Below, piece by piece: positions 35,124 through 42,822 of a DNA stretch of 52,973 bases. The translations under genes were made by a program, and so were the position numbers. Position 1 is the first letter of the stretch. Each line of letters begins with the position of its first letter. Below the pieces are notes generated by a model. It was not told where the DNA came from. It did not search any database and saw only the letters and a list, made by a program, of their open reading frames with translations. The stretch is from Granulicella sp. (GTDB taxonomy: Bacteria; Acidobacteriota; Terriglobia; Terriglobales; Acidobacteriaceae), in NCBI GenBank assembly GCA_027365345.1, contig DAHXNO010000115.1, forward strand, positions 1-52,973, in the 5' to 3' direction.

Positions 35124-35129
35124 ATTATA
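35124..35129 (-). promoter_or_regulatory. TATAAT box upstream of SIR2-like gene
   Basis: Perfect -10 consensus on the minus strand, 6 nt before the TTG at 35117, within an AT-rich patch (35075-35135) in GC-rich DNA. No good -35 was seen. Confidence 0.45.
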
Positions 35130-35640
35130 TGCAGCCTTCGGGTGGGCCGATGCGGCGTAGCGCGCACGCAGTCGCAGGCCAAGAATCTCTCCATCACCAT
35201 AAGGAGAACCCCGGTTGCGCCACGGTGGCAGTAGGCCTTCGAGAATTCTGGGAGCATGTCCCCGGTTATTGGCTCGCCTTCGTCGAGATTCATGGTCGAG
35301 CGAGATGCACGCCTTTGCAGGGGCGGATTCGTTTGCCCAACTGCTGCACGACGGCTCGCGCGTGGCGCGTCTCACGGCTCAACTCCGCCAGAACAGCCCA
35401 TCGATCCGCCGCAGCAAGCCCAAATTCAGCTTCACTCCAACGGAAGAGTTCCCGGGGTCGCCTTCGGCAAGCGCCTGCTCCGGGAGAACCTCGCTCTGGC
35501 GATCGCACTTCCACTTACCGGCCTCGGATCGCGCGGGCTACTGATGTTCTGTGTTGGGAAGCAGCCCAACCCAACCAAACCGCCGGATTCGGACCCGCAT
35601 GTTCAGTGGTGGCGTGGGGATCGGCGGATCACCGCCGTCC
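35130..35640. other. Gap between SIR2-like and PAS genes, no gene seen
   Basis: About 510 bp with several overlapping open frames of 70-110 codons on both strands, none with recognisable motifs. It may be decayed coding sequence at the edge of the accessory patch. Confidence 0.45.
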
Positions 35641-36078
35641 CTATGCCGGTTTATCTGCTTTCGCTTCGAACTCAGCCAGGCGCTTGCGCAGGCTCCGCTC
35701 CTCCTGGAAGCGTTCCGTCTCGTCGCGGATCACGGCGGCAATCCCTGTCACCTCATGTTGCTCAGAGAACAGCAGGGCCACCGTGAATGCGATCGATAGC
35801 GCGCGGCCGTCCTTATGCACTGCAGGCACGCGCAGCAGGTCGTGGCCATAGCGGGTCGTTCCCGTCTCCATTGTCTTCTGATACCCATCCCAATGGCGCT
35901 GCTGCAAACGCTGCGGAATGATCAGGTCCAGCGATTGACCCATGGCCTCGTCGCGGGTGAAGCCAAACATCCGTTCGGCCGCTGGATTCCAAAGCGTGAT
36001 CGCGCCCTTCACATCGGCGACGACGACCGCATCGCCAATCGCTTCAATCAACTGCGCGTATTCAAAAGTTGCTGCCAT
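35641..36078 (-). CDS. Single PAS-domain protein
   Basis: 145-residue cytoplasmic sensor consisting of one PAS domain with C-terminal PAC-like helix. It has LIEAIGDAVVVADVKGAITLWNP near the start, AAERMFGFTRDEAMGQSLDLIIP (about residues 32-54), and TGIAAVIRDETERFQEERSLR at 112-132, ending in a charged coiled-coil stub. There is no output domain, transmembrane segment or kinase, so it must act through partners or be the sensory remnant of a larger protein. The ligand is unknown; the RYGH/HKDGRALS region is typical of flavin- or haem-unspecified PAS_4/PAS_9 domains. AGGAG lies 8 nt before the ATG. Confidence 0.87.
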   Translation of the reverse strand: MAATFEYAQLIEAIGDAVVVADVKGAITLWNPAAERMFGFTRDEAMGQSLDLIIPQRLQQRHWDGYQKTMETGTTRYGHDLLRVPAVHKDGRALSIAFTVALLFSEQHEVTGIAAVIRDETERFQEERSLRKRLAEFEAKADKPA

Positions 36079-36446
36079 ACGACGAACTCCTGACGACCGC
36101 TAGAAGCAGATGCTGATGGCTCGGATAAGTAGCTCAAGATGATTCCTACTCTCCCGCAGAGTTCCTGCTGGCTATTCCGACCTCGTTCGCTGCGTAGCGT
36201 AAGAGGACGCGTCGCGGAAAGCCGCCCTCAGTTTGCCAGGTGCGGAGCTACCACGAGCGGGAGTTTACTGAAGAGCGGCAAAAAGATGGGAGCCGCGGCC
36301 AGCAGGGGCATAGCGAATCGCAGGGGAAGCCGATTAGGCAGCGGGGCTCTCTTTCTTCCTTGGGCAGAACGCCAGCTTACGCCATGGGTCCACGTTCCAC
36401 TTGCCGACGGAGACTCTTATCGCGGTGCCCCCGTCGAATGGCTGCT
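36079..36446. other. Gap between PAS gene and orphan gene, no gene seen
   Basis: 368 bp holding the PAS gene promoter side and the 3' side of the next gene. No RNA, hairpin with U-tract or repeat was recognised; a 108-codon plus-strand open frame has no family resemblance. Confidence 0.5.
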
Positions 36447-37541
36447 TCAACCTCTGCGCCGGTAGCGCACTGCGAATTCGTAGCCGGGATTGGGCGGAAA
36501 CAATTCGGAGACCAGGCGCAGCCGCGCCGCCAGCGCGGACGGGTGCAGCAGCGGATACTCGCGCTCCCGCAACTCGCTGTAATCGAAGTCGAGCGCCAGG
36601 GAAAGCAGATAGATCGCCACGGCGTCAGAGAAAGCAGCTTCCAGGTATATTTGGCGCTCTTTCTGGAGAGGGCCGCTGGAACTCTGCTCCCTGGAATCAG
36701 GGGATCTGCCTGGCTCCTGGGAGCCGGCCGCTGGTACGCCGCTGGGCTGCGCCAGGCCCTCCGCAGAAGCCAGGTGCGAAGATTCATCCTCTGCACTCGC
36801 AAAGGCGCGGTCCCGCGCCAGCATGCCGGCGCGGGCACCCACAGAGCCGCGATTGCGCCGGGAGGTCGGCGGGATGGGTTCGGGTACAGCGTTGGCCGGC
36901 CGTCCAAAGGCAAGGTTGCGGGTCTCCCACGCATCCATGCTGGTCTCGCCGCGCACCTCACGCACTGCCTGCTGCCACACCAGATCAGCGAAGGACTCCG
37001 GCACTCCTGTCTGATCCACAAAGGCGTGAGCCACATTGATGAAGAACTCAAAGCTCAGGGCAAACCGGTCGCCCATTAACCGCGTGGAGATGAAGACCCC
37101 GCACAGGCCCTGCTCCAGATCGACGTTGCGATGGCAGATGGCGGCGTCAGAGAACTCTTCGCTGTAGGCGCTGGCAACCATGGCGGGCTGCACCCCGGCA
37201 AACGGCATGCCAGCAGCCTGCGGGTTCGCCACTTTCAACTCTGGCGCCTGGTTCAGCCCGTCCGGGATCTCAGCGCCTTCTCCCTCCTCGCCGGCTTCCC
37301 GCATGGCCAGGGGTACAAAGTAGTAGGTATTCGACTTCAGCGCCGCGGTGATCGCCGTGGGAACGGCTTGCAGCATGCGGTCCAGATCAAGATCCGCAAG
37401 CCCGGTCTCGCCGAAGGTGGCAAAGCGGACCCCGTTGGGTGATTGACGGACCTCGGTGTCGTGCGCAACCTGCGCGGCGTTGACCAGACGCGCCGGGCGA
37501 ACCAACTGGGGCGCGAGGCCGTTATGGAAACTTTCCGTCAC
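36447..37541 (-). CDS. Conserved-looking protein of unknown function
   Basis: Not recognised. The 364 residues are soluble, with no signal peptide or transmembrane segment. Two structured-looking parts (about residues 1-215 and 295-364; for example ITAALKSNTYYFVPLAMREAG, GVFISTRLMGDRFALSFEFF, AVAIYLLSLALDFDYSELRER) flank a low-complexity Ser/Pro/Gly-rich linker around 230-295. The start is GTG at 37541, with TAGAAT (37548-37553) 6 nt upstream and no Shine-Dalgarno. It is divergent from a small membrane-protein gene whose -10 box overlaps this one, so the two are probably co-regulated. Confidence 0.72.
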   Translation of the reverse strand: MTESFHNGLAPQLVRPARLVNAAQVAHDTEVRQSPNGVRFATFGETGLADLDLDRMLQAVPTAITAALKSNTYYFVPLAMREAGEEGEGAEIPDGLNQAPELKVANPQAAGMPFAGVQPAMVASAYSEEFSDAAICHRNVDLEQGLCGVFISTRLMGDRFALSFEFFINVAHAFVDQTGVPESFADLVWQQAVREVRGETSMDAWETRNLAFGRPANAVPEPIPPTSRRNRGSVGARAGMLARDRAFASAEDESSHLASAEGLAQPSGVPAAGSQEPGRSPDSREQSSSGPLQKERQIYLEAAFSDAVAIYLLSLALDFDYSELREREYPLLHPSALAARLRLVSELFPPNPGYEFAVRYRRRG

Positions 37542-37546
37542 AGGCT

Positions 37547-37553
37547 TATTCTA
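37547..37553. promoter_or_regulatory. Overlapping divergent -10 boxes
   Basis: TATTCTA is read as TATTCT on the plus strand (8 nt before the ATG at 37561) and as TAGAAT on the minus strand (6 nt before the GTG at 37541). One 7-bp element thus seems to serve two divergent leaderless genes, so the two polymerases could not bind together. Confidence 0.5.
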
Positions 37554-37560
37554 AATGAGT

Positions 37561-37872
37561 ATGGCTACCGCTAACGATGTCGAACGCGCGCGCCGGGAGG
37601 GCCAGGTGCTGGGCATCCCCCTGGGTGACCTGGGTTGGTTCCAATCCCTGTTGATGGGTGTTGCTGCTGGAATGGGGGCCTTCTTCCTCTCCACCTTTGC
37701 CGCCATCATGGCGATGCTCGCCTACCGTATGGCGACAGGAAGGCATCCCGACTTCAGCCAGACCTATCGTCTGGCGGGCCTGCCGATCGGGGCTGCGGTG
37801 ATGCTGGTCTCGCTGGGCTTTCTGGGCGTGCAGTGGGTGCGGCGCATGGCCCGCAAGCGGCGCAGTTCCTAA
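37561..37872 (+). CDS. Small two-helix membrane protein of unknown function
   Basis: Not recognised. 103 residues: a short charged N-terminus (ANDVERARREGQ), then two transmembrane helices (LLMGVAAGMGAFFLSTFAAIM and LPIGAAVMLVSLGFLGV, about residues 30-50 and 72-90) and a strongly basic end (RRMARKRRSS), giving both termini a likely cytoplasmic location. The ATG at 37561 is chosen over 37555 from the TATTCT spacing. Divergent from the 36447-37541 gene and followed 61 bp later by the DUF2461 gene. Confidence 0.7.
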   Translation: MATANDVERARREGQVLGIPLGDLGWFQSLLMGVAAGMGAFFLSTFAAIMAMLAYRMATGRHPDFSQTYRLAGLPIGAAVMLVSLGFLGVQWVRRMARKRRSS

Positions 37873-37933
37873 CGTTCAGTCTTCGCGTTGATTCCTGACG
37901 CTCAGCCCCGCTCTCCTCGAATACCATCAGAGC

Positions 37934-38701
37934 ATGGCGACCCACTTTTCTCCCCAGGCCATCACCTTCCTGCGCGGTCTGGCTCGCAACAACCAGCGCG
38001 ACTGGTTTGAGGCGCGGCGCAGCGTCTACGAGCAGGCCGTCAAGGCTCCCATGCTGGCTCTGGTCGATGAGATCAACGCGGCCATGCGAGAGTTCGCTCC
38101 GCAGCACGTGCGCCCTGCGCATAAGATCATGATGCGGATCTACCGCGACACCCGCTTCAGCAAAGACAAGCGGCCGTATAAGACGCATCTGGCGGCGTGG
38201 TGGTCGCGCACTGCAATGGAGAAGACCTCCGGAGGCGGATTCTATCTGCAGATCTCACCCCAGCAGGTGATGGTCGCTGCCGGCGTCTACATGCCGGATC
38301 GCGAGCAGTTGCTCATCCTGCGCCGCTGGATGAGCGCTCACCACCTGCTCTATCGCAGAACCTTGCAGCGGTTGCTCAAGACCCGCGTCGCGGGCTTTGA
38401 GCCGGTGGACCCCGCGCCCCTTACCCGCATGCCCAAGGGCTTTGCCGGCGACGACCCGGCCGGTGAACTGGTTCGCGCCAACAACTGGGGCGTGCATGCC
38501 TACCTGCCCGCGGAACTGGCGCTCAGCCCCCAACTTGGCAAACAGATTGTGCGGCGGATGCGCAGCAGCGCGCCCCTGGTGGAGATGCTGAACAGCGCCA
38601 TCCTGCAACCCGAGGCCGAGCAGCCAAAGACAGCCCTGGATGCCGCTTCGATGCCGCCCGCAGCGGGGCCCCGGACCATCCCGCGGAGGTCCTTCTTTTG
38701 A
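37934..38701 (+). CDS. DUF2461 domain-containing protein
   Basis: Member of the DUF2461 (COG5587) family, of unknown biochemical function. The 255 residues match over the first about 215: FSPQAITFLRGLARNNQRDWFEARR near the N-terminus, RIYRDTRFSKDKRPYKTHLAAWW (about residues 66-88), and GGGFYLQISPQQVMVAAGVYMPDREQLLILR (about 98-130). The rest is a Pro/Ala-rich tail. TACCAT (37922-37927) lies 6 nt before the ATG, so it probably has its own leaderless promoter despite the same-strand neighbour 61 bp upstream. Confidence 0.9.
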   Translation: MATHFSPQAITFLRGLARNNQRDWFEARRSVYEQAVKAPMLALVDEINAAMREFAPQHVRPAHKIMMRIYRDTRFSKDKRPYKTHLAAWWSRTAMEKTSGGGFYLQISPQQVMVAAGVYMPDREQLLILRRWMSAHHLLYRRTLQRLLKTRVAGFEPVDPAPLTRMPKGFAGDDPAGELVRANNWGVHAYLPAELALSPQLGKQIVRRMRSSAPLVEMLNSAILQPEAEQPKTALDAASMPPAAGPRTIPRRSFF

Positions 38702-39012
38702 GCCGAGATGACCCCAAAACCGGGAAAAACGGGCCTGAAGAGGCACATTTAAGGGAAAAACCGGCAAATATCTGTGGAAATAGGAGAATTGTCGTTGACA
38801 AAGCGCTCCGGAAGGTTGAAGGTGAACATCGGCGCAGTTCTCCGCACCCTTATAAATACTGGCGATTTCCCGCCCCGCAAAACCTCCCGGCCGGACTGTA
38901 AGGAGGGCGAGAATGGGACGCAGCCAGTGACAGGGGACGGAGAGGAGCCCGAAGCTCATACGCAGTCGGTTTCAACCGAATCTTTAATCTGATCGAACGA
39001 AGGAGACACAAC
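38702..39012. other. HU upstream region
   Basis: 311 bp, no gene. It contains a TTGACA (38795-38800) without a well-placed -10, TATAAA at 38851-38856, a one-mismatch DnaA-box-like TGTGGAAAT (38773-38781), the small inverted repeat CGGTT-TC-AACCG near 38969, and the GAAGGAGAC ribosome-binding sequence just before HU. A long, AT-leaning leader suggests complex regulation of HU. Confidence 0.5.
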
Positions 39013-39309
39013 ATGGCAAAGGGAATGACCAAGACGCAGTTGGTTCGCAATCTCGCGGAGAAAATGGAACTCACCAATAAGCAGACGGCGGCCTTTCTTG
39101 ACCTGCTGGCCGAGACCGCAGTCAAGGAGACCAAGAAGAACGGCGAGTTCACCATCCCCGGCATCGGCAAGCTGGTGAAGGCAGAGCGCAAGGCACGCAT
39201 CGGCCGCAATCCGCAGACCGGCGAAGCCATCAAGATCAAGGCCAAGACCGTGGTCAAGTTCCGCGTCGCCAAGGTCGCCAAGGATACCATCGCTCCGCCC
39301 AAGAAGTAA
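39013..39309 (+). CDS. hup: HU-family DNA-binding protein
   Basis: Nucleoid-associated protein that bends DNA as a dimer. The 98 residues follow the HU/IHF fold: helical N-terminal half (MTKTQLVRNLAEKMELTNKQTAAFLDLLAE) and beta-arms with the signature GEFTIPGIGKLVKAERKARIGRNPQTGEAIKI (about residues 51-80), where RNPQTGE contains the Pro that intercalates into DNA. The basic C-terminus (VKFRVAKVAKDTIAPPKK) is slightly extended. A strong GAAGGAGAC precedes the ATG. Position near parAB and the origin suits an abundant nucleoid protein. Confidence 0.95.
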   Translation: MAKGMTKTQLVRNLAEKMELTNKQTAAFLDLLAETAVKETKKNGEFTIPGIGKLVKAERKARIGRNPQTGEAIKIKAKTVVKFRVAKVAKDTIAPPKK

Positions 39310-39352
39310 CTCCGCCTGTTTCTGTCCGGAGTCTCATCCCAAGCCTCCGACG

Positions 39353-39370
39353 GGGCCCAAAACGGGGCCC
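39353..39370 (+). terminator. GGGCCC hairpin after HU
   Basis: GGGCCC-AAAACG-GGGCCC can fold into a 6-bp stem 43 bp after the HU stop, inside a triple near-repeat of ACGGGGCSC (39350-39380). There is no U-run, so termination is only a possibility. Confidence 0.35.
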
Positions 39371-39393
39371 TGAACGGGGCGCTCTAAAGGCCA

Positions 39394-39443
39394 TCGACGA
39401 GGTCAGCGAGCAGCCGGTCTTCCGGCTCTCCTGACCTCGTCGA
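39394..39443. repeat. 50-bp long hairpin downstream of HU
   Basis: Perfect 13-bp arms TCGACGAGGTCAG and CTGACCTCGTCGA enclose a second perfect stem AGCCGG-TCTT-CCGGCT (39412-39427). A further copy of the right-arm core, CTGACCTCGT, follows at 39458-39467. It lies between HU and the convergent methyltransferase gene and is the strongest hairpin noticed in the window. Confidence 0.8.
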
Positions 39444-39577
39444 CCTTGTCGCTCCGGCTGACCTCGTTGGTCTCTGCGGTCGCCGCAGCCGCAACGTTTG
39501 CTCTTCCGCTGCTGGCGGAACAAACACGATCCGCGCCAGCGTCTCTTTGCAGCCGCAGCGGTCGGTCGTGTTGTCTT

Positions 39578-40333
39578 TTAGGTTGCGCTCTCCGGCAGTT
39601 GTTTTTGGCGTGGAAGGAACGCTCGCATCACCAGCCACAGGCCGACCGAGATCAGTACACCCTGGCGCAGCGGTTGTGCGTTGAAGTCCCATCCAAAGAC
39701 GGCCAGCACCAGAAAGACGCCCAGGAAGTAGACCTCACCCACCATGGCCTGCAACCACCGCGGCTGACGGCCAGCGGCCGGCAGCGTAGTCGGCCTGGGC
39801 AGGAAGCGCGGAACCTCGGCCTTGTACGCTCGATATGGCTCTCCGAATCGCTGGGCGAGAAAGACCTCTTCGGCCAGCGCCAGCCTCACCTGGAAGACCC
39901 ACATCAACAGCACGGTCAAGACGGCCCCGCTGGGCGGCATCAGCAGAGTCACGCCAAGAGTGTGCAACAGCGTGCCCAGGTAGAGCGGATTGCGCGTGCG
40001 CCGGTAGGGTCCATCGGCCAGCAGCGCTTGGCCGTGCATCTCCGGTGACTTGACTACGCCGGCGCCCACATACGCCGTGCCCCAGATGCGCATCCATGCG
40101 CCCAGCCCGGTGAACAACAGCGCCAGCACCAGCAGCAGGATGGTGGCCGCGCCAAAGTCCAGCCACCCCTGCCGCGCCAGCAGAGAGGCCAGCGTCAGCC
40201 AGGTGGAGCTGGTGGTGAACCCGGGAACTCCAGCCAGAGAGCGTACAAACAGCCACGGCGATGTGAATCCCAGAAGGAAGAGCAATACCTGGATCGGCAT
40301 GCGGTAGTGGTACTCGAATCGACTGGCCTGCAT
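39578..40333 (-). CDS. Isoprenylcysteine carboxyl / phospholipid methyltransferase-like membrane protein
   Basis: Predicted integral-membrane SAM-dependent methyltransferase of the ICMT/PEMT superfamily; bacterial substrates are mostly unknown. The 251 residues have about five hydrophobic segments and the family signature GPYRRTRNPLYLGTLLHTLG (about residues 106-125) plus the downstream EEVFLAQRFGEPYRAYKAEVPRFLP (about 154-178), where the ER/Glu-bearing motif binds the cofactor. TATACT (40342-40347) lies 8 nt before the ATG at 40333, a leaderless-type start. It follows parB by 63 bp on the same strand but seems to have its own promoter. Confidence 0.85.
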   Translation of the reverse strand: MQASRFEYHYRMPIQVLLFLLGFTSPWLFVRSLAGVPGFTTSSTWLTLASLLARQGWLDFGAATILLLVLALLFTGLGAWMRIWGTAYVGAGVVKSPEMHGQALLADGPYRRTRNPLYLGTLLHTLGVTLLMPPSGAVLTVLLMWVFQVRLALAEEVFLAQRFGEPYRAYKAEVPRFLPRPTTLPAAGRQPRWLQAMVGEVYFLGVFLVLAVFGWDFNAQPLRQGVLISVGLWLVMRAFLPRQKQLPESAT

Positions 40334-40396
40334 ACCGGCAGAGTATAGAGCAAACTCGCCAGGCCGCGCTTGCGTTGCCCGGCCGCATTCCCCGCG

Positions 40397-41365
40397 CTAC
40401 TCTCCGCTCGGATCCCCAAGCGCAGCCAGAATGGCGTCGAAGTCCTCGACGCCAGAGTACTCGATGATCACCTTGCCCTTGCCCTTCTTGTCCTCGATCG
40501 TCACCTTCAATCCCAGCCTGCGCCGCAGCGAGTCCTGCGCCTCGCGCACATTTGGATCGACAGGCACGGTCGTCTTTGCCGGCTTGGCCTTCGACTCCGG
40601 ATGCAGTAAACCCTGGATGTAGTTCTCCGTGGCGCGCACCGAGAGATGCAAGGCGAGAATCTTTTGCGTGGCGGCGAGGATTGCCTCCGGCGACTCCAGC
40701 GCCAGCAAGGCCCGGGCGTGCCCAAAACTCAAGGCGCCAGACTCCACCTGACGCTGGACCTGTTCAGGTAACTTCAACAAACGAAGGAAGTTAGACACGC
40801 TAGCGCGATCTTTTCCCGTACGTTCCGCCATCTGCTCCTGGGTCATGTGGAAGTCGCGGGTCAGGCGTGCGTAGGCGTGAGCCTGCTCCATGGGATTCAG
40901 ATCAGCGCGCTGCAGGTTCTCGACGATGGTCATCTCCATAGCCTGCAGATTGGAGACCTCACGGACAATCGCCGGAATCGTCTCTTTGCCCGCCTTCCGG
41001 CTGGCCAGCAACCGGCGCTCCCCGGTGATCAGGGTGTAGCGCCCGTCCTGACGAAAGTTCACTCCGTGCCGCACCACGATGGGCTGCACCACGCCGGAGG
41101 CGAGGATCGATGTCGCCAGCTCAGCCAGCTTTTCCTCGTCAAAGTGGGTGCGCGTCTGGAAGGGGTTGGGATCGATCAGCTCTAAAGGAATCTCCAGCGG
41201 CTTGCCGGCCGCTTCCGCAGGGGGATGCGCTGCAGCCGGGGCAAGAGACGTTTGGGGGGCGGGCCGGGACGGCAGTAAGGACTCCAACCCTTTGCCCAGC
41301 GCCCTTGGCCGGTTGGATGCAGGAGCTGTGGTTGTCTGGGAGTCGCTCTTATTCGGTGTAGGCAT
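40397..41365 (-). CDS. parB: Chromosome partitioning protein ParB
   Basis: CTP-dependent clamp that loads at parS sites, spreads along DNA and works with ParA in origin segregation. The 322 residues have a variable N-terminus, the CTP-binding domain (IPLELIDPNPFQTRTHFDEEKL, IVVRHG, YTLITGERRLLASRKAG with the GERR patch, about residues 129-145), the helix-turn-helix parS-binding domain (MTQEQMAERTGKDRASVSNFLRLL, about 184-207) and a C-terminal dimerisation region. AGGAA precedes the ATG. It lies 116 bp after parA in the order peptidase-rsmG-parA-parB, with three parS-like sites 1.1-2.4 kb upstream. Confidence 0.95.
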   Translation of the reverse strand: MPTPNKSDSQTTTAPASNRPRALGKGLESLLPSRPAPQTSLAPAAAHPPAEAAGKPLEIPLELIDPNPFQTRTHFDEEKLAELATSILASGVVQPIVVRHGVNFRQDGRYTLITGERRLLASRKAGKETIPAIVREVSNLQAMEMTIVENLQRADLNPMEQAHAYARLTRDFHMTQEQMAERTGKDRASVSNFLRLLKLPEQVQRQVESGALSFGHARALLALESPEAILAATQKILALHLSVRATENYIQGLLHPESKAKPAKTTVPVDPNVREAQDSLRRRLGLKVTIEDKKGKGKVIIEYSGVEDFDAILAALGDPSGE

Positions 41366-41481
41366 TCGGGGTTCCTATCGGGGGATCTCGGCTGGGAGTC
41401 TGGGCTGCAATGGCAGGACGATGCAACGGGAGAACGGTGGAGAGAGGATGGGAGCGCGATGCGTCGGAGCCTATCGACGCG

Positions 41482-42477
41482 CTATCTTCGGAATGGCCAG
41501 ATGCCGCGCCTGGCTTCGCCCATGCTCTCCAGCACGGAGAGGTTTGGGGCGGGCATCGGTTTTTTAGAGGTTTGGACGCCATTGCGCTCCAACAACTCCG
41601 CTGCAAGCTGGGAGTAGGCTTCCGCGCCGCGGGAGCGGGGATCATAGAGCGCGACGGGCTTGCCGTGGCTGGGAGCTTCAGCCAGGCGTACGTTGCGCGG
41701 AATCGTGGTCTTGTAGAGCTTGTTCTCAAAGAACCCCTTCAGGTTGTCCCTCACCTGCTGGGAGAGGTTGGTGCGGTCATCAAACATGGTCAACAGCACG
41801 CCCTCAATGGCCAGCTCGGGGTTGAAGCTGGCGGCGACGCGGTCTAGGGTCGCCATCAGCTCAGAGATCCCCTCCAGCGCAAAGTACTCGGCCTGCATGG
41901 GTACCAGCAGGGTATCTGCGGCCACCAGGGAGTTAAGGGTCAGCAGATCCAGCGCCGGGGGACAATCCAGAAAGATGAAAGGATAGTCGTTGCGTGCCAG
42001 CTCCAGAGCCTCGCGCAACCGTTGCTCGCGATGCTCCACGCCCACCAGCTCCACATTCGCGCCAATCATGTTCTTGGTGCCGGGGATCAGGAATAGGTTG
42101 GGTACTTCCGTGGCAACGATCACCTCCGTGGCCGTGGCGTTGCCTAAAAGCAGGTCATAGACGGAGAGCCTGGCCTCGTCGCGAGCGAATCCCAGGCCGC
42201 CGGTGGTGTTGGCCTGCGGATCAACGTCCAGGAGCAGCGTGCGGATACCCTCCAGGGCCACGGCTGCGGCAAGATTGATGGCCGTGGTGGTCTTACCCAC
42301 TCCACCCTTCTGGTTGACGATCGCGATCACTTTGCTTCGCGGCCTCTCGCTGCCGGACTCCTCCCAGATGGAAGCACGCACGGAGGCATCGGCGCCGGCT
42401 GGGCTGGCGGTCTGGAGCGGATCGGCTTGGGCGGGGTCTACAGGCATGGTTCGGGGCGAGACGGTCTTTGGCGACAT
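41482..42477 (-). CDS. parA: Chromosome partitioning ATPase ParA (Soj)
   Basis: Deviant-Walker-A ATPase that positions ParB-parS complexes on the nucleoid. The 331 residues have an about 45-residue polar extension, then [21 protein letters not shown] (about residues 49-69, with the signature lysine in KGGVGKT), [15 protein letters not shown], the [18 protein letters not shown] Walker B region and [18 protein letters not shown]. The extension is longer than in Soj proteins (about 255 residues). Upstream is the 345-bp spacer with two parS sites, and parB is downstream. Chromosomal Par, not plasmid, given rsmG and the origin genes nearby. Confidence 0.95.
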   Translation of the reverse strand: MSPKTVSPRTMPVDPAQADPLQTASPAGADASVRASIWEESGSERPRSKVIAIVNQKGGVGKTTTAINLAAAVALEGIRTLLLDVDPQANTTGGLGFARDEARLSVYDLLLGNATATEVIVATEVPNLFLIPGTKNMIGANVELVGVEHREQRLREALELARNDYPFIFLDCPPALDLLTLNSLVAADTLLVPMQAEYFALEGISELMATLDRVAASFNPELAIEGVLLTMFDDRTNLSQQVRDNLKGFFENKLYKTTIPRNVRLAEAPSHGKPVALYDPRSRGAEAYSQLAAELLERNGVQTSKKPMPAPNLSVLESMGEARRGIWPFRR

Positions 42478-42515
42478 GACGGGCGATCCCCAGCCTAGCA
42501 GAATCGGAGGGCGAA

Positions 42516-42531
42516 TGTTCCACGTGGAATC
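42516..42531. promoter_or_regulatory. parS-like site 1
   Basis: TGTTCCACGTGGAATC matches the palindrome TGTTCCACGTGGAACA at 14 of 16 positions, a known variant of the parS consensus. It lies 39 bp upstream of the parA start, where ParB binding could also regulate parA. Confidence 0.75.
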
Positions 42532-42543
42532 AGGCTAGAACGA

Positions 42544-42559
42544 TGTTCCACGTGGAACG
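42544..42559. promoter_or_regulatory. parS-like site 2
   Basis: TGTTCCACGTGGAACG matches the 16-bp palindrome at 15 positions and lies 12 bp from site 1, so two ParB dimers could load side by side. Confidence 0.85.
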
Positions 42560-42822
42560 TTGGCGGAAAAGCTGTGCATCCCCGGTAGGGTGCCGGCGAA
42601 TCGCACGCCAGGCGGACACCAAACGCACACCCGTGCAGCGGCGCAAGCCATCCAGATTTAGCCCAGCCCGTCGAAATCGAAGCGAGCTCACCGAGGTCTA
42701 TAGCCAGATCTGCGAGCCTGAGGAGATCTCCCGTAGAGATCCAGCGCCAGGCCGACGAGAATCAGCCTGACGCGACGCTGGCGCTGACGGGAGGAGCCCG
42801 AGAGTCAACTGCTCGCCGCCGC

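Larger units (their letters stand above)
42478..42822. other. rsmG-parA spacer with two parS sites
   Basis: 345 bp between same-strand rsmG and parA. It contains the parS-like sites at 42516-42531 and 42544-42559 and presumably the parA promoter. A 75-codon plus-strand open frame begins with parS (MFHVER) and is not considered a gene. Confidence 0.6.

Noticed and set aside
35111-35131. Plus-strand promoter from TTGACA near 35111
   Set aside because: Spacing to the nearest -10-like TATATG is only 9 bp; the same DNA read on the minus strand gives a better-placed TATAAT.
35215-35544. 109-codon plus-strand open frame
   Set aside because: No motifs and several competing frames in the same stretch; looks non-coding or decayed.
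42543-42770. 75-codon open frame starting MFHVER
   Set aside because: Its start is created by the parS palindrome; composition is Arg/Pro-rich and no ribosome-binding site is present.
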